Assembly (NCBI GenBank): GCA_964507235.1
Contig: CAZDPE010000095.1
Location: 1 to 9,955 of the forward strand
Length of the DNA: 9,955 bases
Direction: 5' to 3'
Source: Suilimivivens sp964507235
Lineage (GTDB): Bacteria > Bacillota > Clostridia > Lachnospirales > Lachnospiraceae
Shown: one piece after another, positions 7,204-9,955 of the stretch
How the letters are laid out: each line of letters opens with the position of its first letter
How positions within the stretch are numbered: position 1 is the first letter of the stretch
Translations under genes and position numbers: made by a program
Notes under the pieces: generated by a model
Databases searched by the model: none
What the model was told of the DNA's origin: nothing
What the model saw: the letters and a program-made list of their open reading frames with translations, nothing else

Positions 7204-7394
7204 ATTTCAGATGTCCTTCCTGTTTTATGAGGGATTTGGACATTGATATGTTTTATGACAAGGACAAAAAGGAATACTACTGCATGAGATGTCAGTATGT
7301 CGGAACGGAAGAGGATGTACTGGAAAAAAATGAGATGATAAGATTCCGTTATCGTGATATGTATAAGAGATTTACAAAATTCGATTTTGAGTAA
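7176..7394 (+). CDS. Small zinc-ribbon protein
   Basis: This 72-residue protein carries C-P-S-C (Cys13-Cys16) and C-M-R-C (Cys36-Cys39), separated by 19 residues. That is a classic zinc ribbon with aromatic and charged residues between the knuckles. The C-terminal ~30 residues are basic and aromatic (RFRYRDMYKRFTKFDFE). It starts inside the upstream gene (28-base overlap, different frame) with a strong AAGGAGG, implying coupled translation. The overlap suggests that its function relates to the 617-residue protein, or that it was trapped there as a housekeeping-type small protein. Nucleic-acid binding or protein-protein contact is the usual role of such ribbons. I do not recognise a named family, and a regulator of the operon is only one possibility. 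Confidence 0.85.
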   Translation: MAQAGKGKLNFRCPSCFMRDLDIDMFYDKDKKEYYCMRCQYVGTEEDVLEKNEMIRFRYRDMYKRFTKFDFE

Positions 7395-7411
7395 ACGGAT
7401 TGTATCGGCTG

Positions 7412-7445
7412 ATGTTCGTGGGCTGCCCCGGCAGTTCACGAACAT
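7412..7445 (+). repeat. Strong intergenic hairpin before the GH53 gene
   Basis: ATGTTCGTG (7412-7420) pairs perfectly with CACGAACAT (7437-7445). The stem continues inward through 7421-7425 with 7432-7436 (two G-U pairs), giving about 14 bp and a 6-base loop. No T-run follows, so it does not look like a terminator. It lies 17 bases after the zinc-ribbon stop and 29 bases before the GH53 start. mRNA processing or stabilisation, or a dispersed palindromic repeat, are possible roles. Confidence 0.7.
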
Positions 7446-7474
7446 TATGTTGTTATAGGGAAAGAGGAGAAAAA

Positions 7475-8581
7475 ATGAAATATTATAAAGGGATGGATAT
7501 TTCCACTTTGTTGGAGGTGGAAAAATGCGGAGGTAAATTTTATGATAGTGGGAAAGAAGAGGATTTACTTACCATTTTGAAGAATTATGATGTAAATGCG
7601 GTGCGCATCCGCCTTTGGAATGACCCATATTCCGAAGAAGGAGAGCCTTACGGGGCAGGCACTAATGATTTTAATTCCGTCTTGGAGCTTTCCGGAAGGG
7701 CAAAAGAAAAAGGGCTTGACATTTTACTGGATTATCATTACAGTGATTTCTGGGCGGATCCCGGGAAACAGTTTATTCCCAAGGCATGGAGAGGATATTC
7801 GGTGGATGAATTGGAACAGGCTGTTTATGATTATACCAGGGAAACGCTGCTTAAACTGGAGAAGGAAGGTCTGCTTCCTGATATGGTGCAGGTGGGAAAT
7901 GAACTTACAAACGGACTTCTTTGGCCTTATGGAAAAACTCCCAATTACGATAATATTGCCCGCTTTGTGAAGGCAGGGGTCAGGGCGGTCAGGGAAGTAT
8001 CTGATAAGATAAAAGTCATGATTCATCTGGATAATGGAGGAAACAATGAGCTTTACAGGGAATGGTTTGATAATTTTGTAAAGCGCGGCGGAGATTTTGA
8101 CATTATAGGGCTTTCTTATTATCCTTTCTGGCATGGCACCTTTGATATGCTGGAAAACAATATGAAGGATATTGCAGTACGTTTTGGGAAAGAATTAATT
8201 ATTGCAGAGGTTTCCATGGGTTATACGATGGAGGATTATGCATCCTATGAAAAACTGTCACCTTCTAAGCGAAAGGGTATGGCCACCAGGCCGGAGCTGG
8301 CGGAAAAAATCGAATATCCCATGACAAAAGAAGGACAGACTGAATTTATGAAGGAATTGTTCCGCAGGATTGAAAGGGTGCCTGAGAATAAGGGCAGAGG
8401 CTTTTTTTACTGGGAGCCTGCATGGATTCCGGTACCGGGCAGCGGCTGGGCAGTGGAAAGCTCGCTTAAATATATTGAGGATAAAGGACCCTGCGGCAAT
8501 GAATGGGCCAATCAGGCGTTATTTGATTATGAAGGAAATGCGCTTCCGGCACTTGGCGCAGTGAGGGATTATAAACCATGA
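7475..8581 (+). CDS. GH53 arabinogalactan endo-beta-1,4-galactanase, cytoplasmic
   Basis: This 368-residue (beta/alpha)8 retaining glycosidase should hydrolyse internal beta-1,4-galactosyl bonds of galactan. Family landmarks are the start (YYKGMDIS), VRIRLWNDP (43-51), LLDYHYSDFWADPGKQ (84-99), VGNE with the acid/base Glu143, GLSYYPFWHG (212-221) and AEVS with the nucleophile Glu245. The C-terminal GFFYWEPAWIP strand is also conserved. The pair of glutamates and their ~100-residue spacing fit clan GH-A. Unlike most galactanases it has no signal peptide; the protein begins directly with the first barrel strand, so it should act inside the cell on imported oligosaccharides. AGAGGAG at 7463-7469 supports the ATG at 7475. 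It overlaps the next gene by four bases (ATGA). Substrate length preference is not visible. Confidence 0.93.
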   Translation: MKYYKGMDISTLLEVEKCGGKFYDSGKEEDLLTILKNYDVNAVRIRLWNDPYSEEGEPYGAGTNDFNSVLELSGRAKEKGLDILLDYHYSDFWADPGKQFIPKAWRGYSVDELEQAVYDYTRETLLKLEKEGLLPDMVQVGNELTNGLLWPYGKTPNYDNIARFVKAGVRAVREVSDKIKVMIHLDNGGNNELYREWFDNFVKRGGDFDIIGLSYYPFWHGTFDMLENNMKDIAVRFGKELIIAEVSMGYTMEDYASYEKLSPSKRKGMATRPELAEKIEYPMTKEGQTEFMKELFRRIERVPENKGRGFFYWEPAWIPVPGSGWAVESSLKYIEDKGPCGNEWANQALFDYEGNALPALGAVRDYKP

Positions 8582-9372
8582 TAAGGCTGATAGCATCGGA
8601 TATTGACGGCACATTAATAAAGGATTCCACTCCGGATTTGTATCCGGAAATGGTACAGGCAATAAAGGCGTTAAAGGAGAAGGGCATTTTGTTTTGCGCT
8701 GCCAGCGGCAGGCAATTTGAAAGTGTCCGCAATGTATTCCGGGAAATACCGGAGGATGATATTGCCTATATTGTGGAGAATGGTGCGCACATCCGTTATC
8801 AGGGGAAAAATATTTCGGTTACACCCATGAAAAGGAAATATGTGGAAGGCATTATGGAAATGCTCCGGCCGTATTACGGCAGTTGTGAAACTGTTATATC
8901 CACTCCTTCAGGGAGTCTTGTGGAAAGCACAAATGAAGAGTTCGTGGATTTGCTTACCTGCGGTTATCATAATACGTTCAAAAGAGTAAAGGATGTTCTT
9001 GCAGAAGATGCGGAGATAATCAAAATTGCGGTATACAGGAAGACGAGTATCAGGGAGCTTGGAGAGAACATTTTTATTCCTGCCTGGAAAGACAGGGTTA
9101 AAACTTGTATGGCAGGTGAGGAATGGGTAGACTTTATGGATGCTTCCGTGGATAAGGGAAATGGCCTGCAGTTTTTACAGAGGTATCTGGAAATTAAGAA
9201 GGAAGAAACAATGGCGTTTGGGGATAACAATAATGATGTCGGTATGATGCTGTCTGCGGGAGAAAGCTACGCTGTGGAAACAGCGGTGGATGAGGTAAAA
9301 AAGGCGGCGGCAAAAATCTGTCCCGGTTATACGAAGAAAGGCGTCTATGAAATTATAAAAAATTTAATATAG
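8578..9372 (+). CDS. Cof-type HAD-superfamily phosphatase
   Basis: This 264-residue cytoplasmic hydrolase belongs to HAD subfamily IIB (Cof/YidA-like), which usually dephosphorylates sugar phosphates and other small phosphorylated metabolites. Motif I is SDIDGT with nucleophile Asp8 and acid Asp10. Motif II is CAASGR with Ser43, the motif III lysine is Lys193 in DKGNGL, and motif IV is GDNNND with Asp216 and Asp220. The cap domain lies between motifs II and III. All catalytic residues are present and length is normal. The start overlaps the GH53 stop by four bases, so the two are translationally coupled. A role in relieving sugar-phosphate build-up during galactoside catabolism is inferred. 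The true substrate cannot be read from the sequence. Confidence 0.94.
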   Translation: MIRLIASDIDGTLIKDSTPDLYPEMVQAIKALKEKGILFCAASGRQFESVRNVFREIPEDDIAYIVENGAHIRYQGKNISVTPMKRKYVEGIMEMLRPYYGSCETVISTPSGSLVESTNEEFVDLLTCGYHNTFKRVKDVLAEDAEIIKIAVYRKTSIRELGENIFIPAWKDRVKTCMAGEEWVDFMDASVDKGNGLQFLQRYLEIKKEETMAFGDNNNDVGMMLSAGESYAVETAVDEVKKAAAKICPGYTKKGVYEIIKNLI

Positions 9373-9375
9373 GTA

Positions 9376-9404
9376 TTGACTGTATGGAATCTTTAAGGCA
9401 TCAT
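9376..9404 (+). promoter_or_regulatory. Candidate promoter for the acidic-protein gene
   Basis: TTGACT (9376-9381) and CATCAT (9399-9404) are separated by 17 bp and match the sigma-A consensus at 5 of 6 and 4 of 6 positions. The predicted start, near 9411, leaves room for the AAGGAGG at 9430-9436. No terminator is visible after the phosphatase gene, so read-through is also possible. Confidence 0.35.
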
Positions 9405-9444
9405 GGTAATGAACTAAAAACGCACCATTAAGGAGGAACAGGGT

Positions 9445-9711
9445 ATGCACGAATTTGATGATGCTGTATTGCAATGCTTTTTAGACAACCAGAGTCAGTT
9501 ATTCCCGGAAGAAGACGTGGTTTCTACATTGGATGAAGCAGAAGGATTTTTGGAAGAATGCTTTGCAGTTGTTGTTAATTCTGTAGATGAAGTATGGGAA
9601 TATTTTGAAGAAGAAGGAATCGACATGGATGGCATGGAAGGGGAGAAAATTCTGGAAGCGGATGAAGTATTTGATATTGGTGACGGCAGATATCTGATTG
9701 TAGAAGGATAA
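9445..9711 (+). CDS. Highly acidic small protein of unknown function
   Basis: This 88-residue protein has about 28 Asp/Glu and only one Lys, one Arg and one His, giving a strongly negative charge. There is no signal peptide or membrane segment. Residues ~25-60 look helical and amphipathic (STLDEAEGFLEECF, VDEVWEYFEEEGID), followed by a short strand-like end (FDIGDGRYLIVEG). AAGGAGG at 9430-9436 with good spacing supports translation. I do not recognise the family. The 72-base gap, a possible promoter and the lack of a sugar link suggest it is separate from the carbohydrate operon. It is followed by the strong terminator at 9821-9857. Confidence 0.8.
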   Translation: MHEFDDAVLQCFLDNQSQLFPEEDVVSTLDEAEGFLEECFAVVVNSVDEVWEYFEEEGIDMDGMEGEKILEADEVFDIGDGRYLIVEG

Positions 9712-9735
9712 CGCAAAAATAATAAAATTTGATAT

Positions 9736-9857
9736 TATAATAGTGATGTCCGCAGGACTTTCTGTTATTGCAAACAATGGAAAGTATACTTTGCGGACTT
9801 TCTATTATCTTGAATGAAAAGCCTCTGAAGCAAAGCTGCTTCAGAGGCCTGTTTTTT
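9736..9857 (+). ncRNA. Possible small RNA or structured 3' UTR
   Basis: A perfect TATAAT (9736-9741) would start transcription near 9748. From there GTCCGCA (9748-9754) pairs with TGCGGAC (9792-9798). Inside, ACTTTC (9757-9762) pairs with GAAAGT (9780-9785), and ATTG (9767-9770) with CAAT (9775-9778). The strong terminator at 9821-9857 would end a transcript of about 110 nt. No -35 matches the consensus at the right spacing, so this may instead be the 3' UTR of the acidic-protein gene. Confidence 0.3.
9821..9857 (+). terminator. Strong rho-independent terminator
   Basis: A perfect 12-bp stem (9821-9832 with 9837-9848) with a 4-base loop is followed, after CTG, by six T residues (9852-9857). 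This closes transcription of the region on the plus strand. The remaining ~98 bases to the window edge are A/T-rich, and I see no gene in them. Confidence 0.92.
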
Positions 9858-9955
9858 ATCTGATAAAATGGTGTAAAGTGTACCGATGTTTGATTTCCTG
9901 AAATTTCATGATTTGCGAAAAAAGGGGAAAATATAAGAAAAACAGGGCATTTCTC

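Noticed and set aside
7400..7474. 25-codon extension of GH53 upstream of 7475
   Set aside because: It spans the hairpin at 7412-7445, lacks signal-peptide character, and the ATG at 7475 has AGAGGAG directly upstream.
9495..9777. Minus-strand frames opposite the acidic protein
   Set aside because: The Ser/Pro and Phe/Ile-rich products are what antisense reading of acidic codons gives. The plus-strand frame has the ribosome binding site.

Overview
The window looks like part of a chromosome from a Lachnospiraceae-type gut Firmicute (Clostridia). This is inferred from moderate GC content, strong AGGAGG-type ribosome binding sites, all genes on one strand, and the kinds of proteins encoded. I could not run a search, so genus and species are open. 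It is a carbohydrate-utilisation locus. The most recognisable enzyme is a GH53 endo-beta-1,4-galactanase, which suggests beta-1,4-galactan or arabinogalactan fragments (pectin side chains) as the substrate.

Layout: positions 1-379 are a regulatory leader with two exact copies of a 14-base LacI-type operator element 160 bp apart, a cre-like palindrome, and a small hairpin at the left edge. Then come a sugar-binding lipoprotein (380-1714), an intrinsic terminator/attenuator hairpin (1737-1777), a MalF-like permease (1829-3256), a MalG-like permease (3256-4098) and a LacI-family regulator (4120-5121). No ABC ATPase is encoded, so the transporter probably uses a shared MsmK-type ATPase made elsewhere.

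The gap at 5122-5349 is packed with inverted repeats. A perfect 14-bp outer stem encloses at least two long hairpins, which gives a multi-branched fold of about 183 nt. It is followed by a 617-residue cytoplasmic protein of unknown function (5350-7203), a translationally coupled 72-residue zinc-ribbon protein (7176-7394), a strong hairpin (7412-7445), a GH53 enzyme without a signal peptide (7475-8581) and a Cof-type HAD phosphatase overlapping it by 4 nt (8578-9372). A very acidic 88-residue protein of unknown function (9445-9711) and a strong rho-independent terminator (9821-9857) close the region. A short structured stretch before that terminator could be a small RNA.

Working model (inference): extracellular enzymes encoded elsewhere release galacto-oligosaccharides. 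The lipoprotein and two permeases import them intact, and the cytoplasmic GH53, perhaps with the 617-residue protein, cuts or modifies them inside. The LacI regulator would repress the operon from the paired upstream operators until an intracellular sugar is present. The attenuator would give more binding protein than permease. The parts least explained by known biology are the 617-residue protein with its coupled zinc-ribbon partner and the branched intergenic element in front of them.
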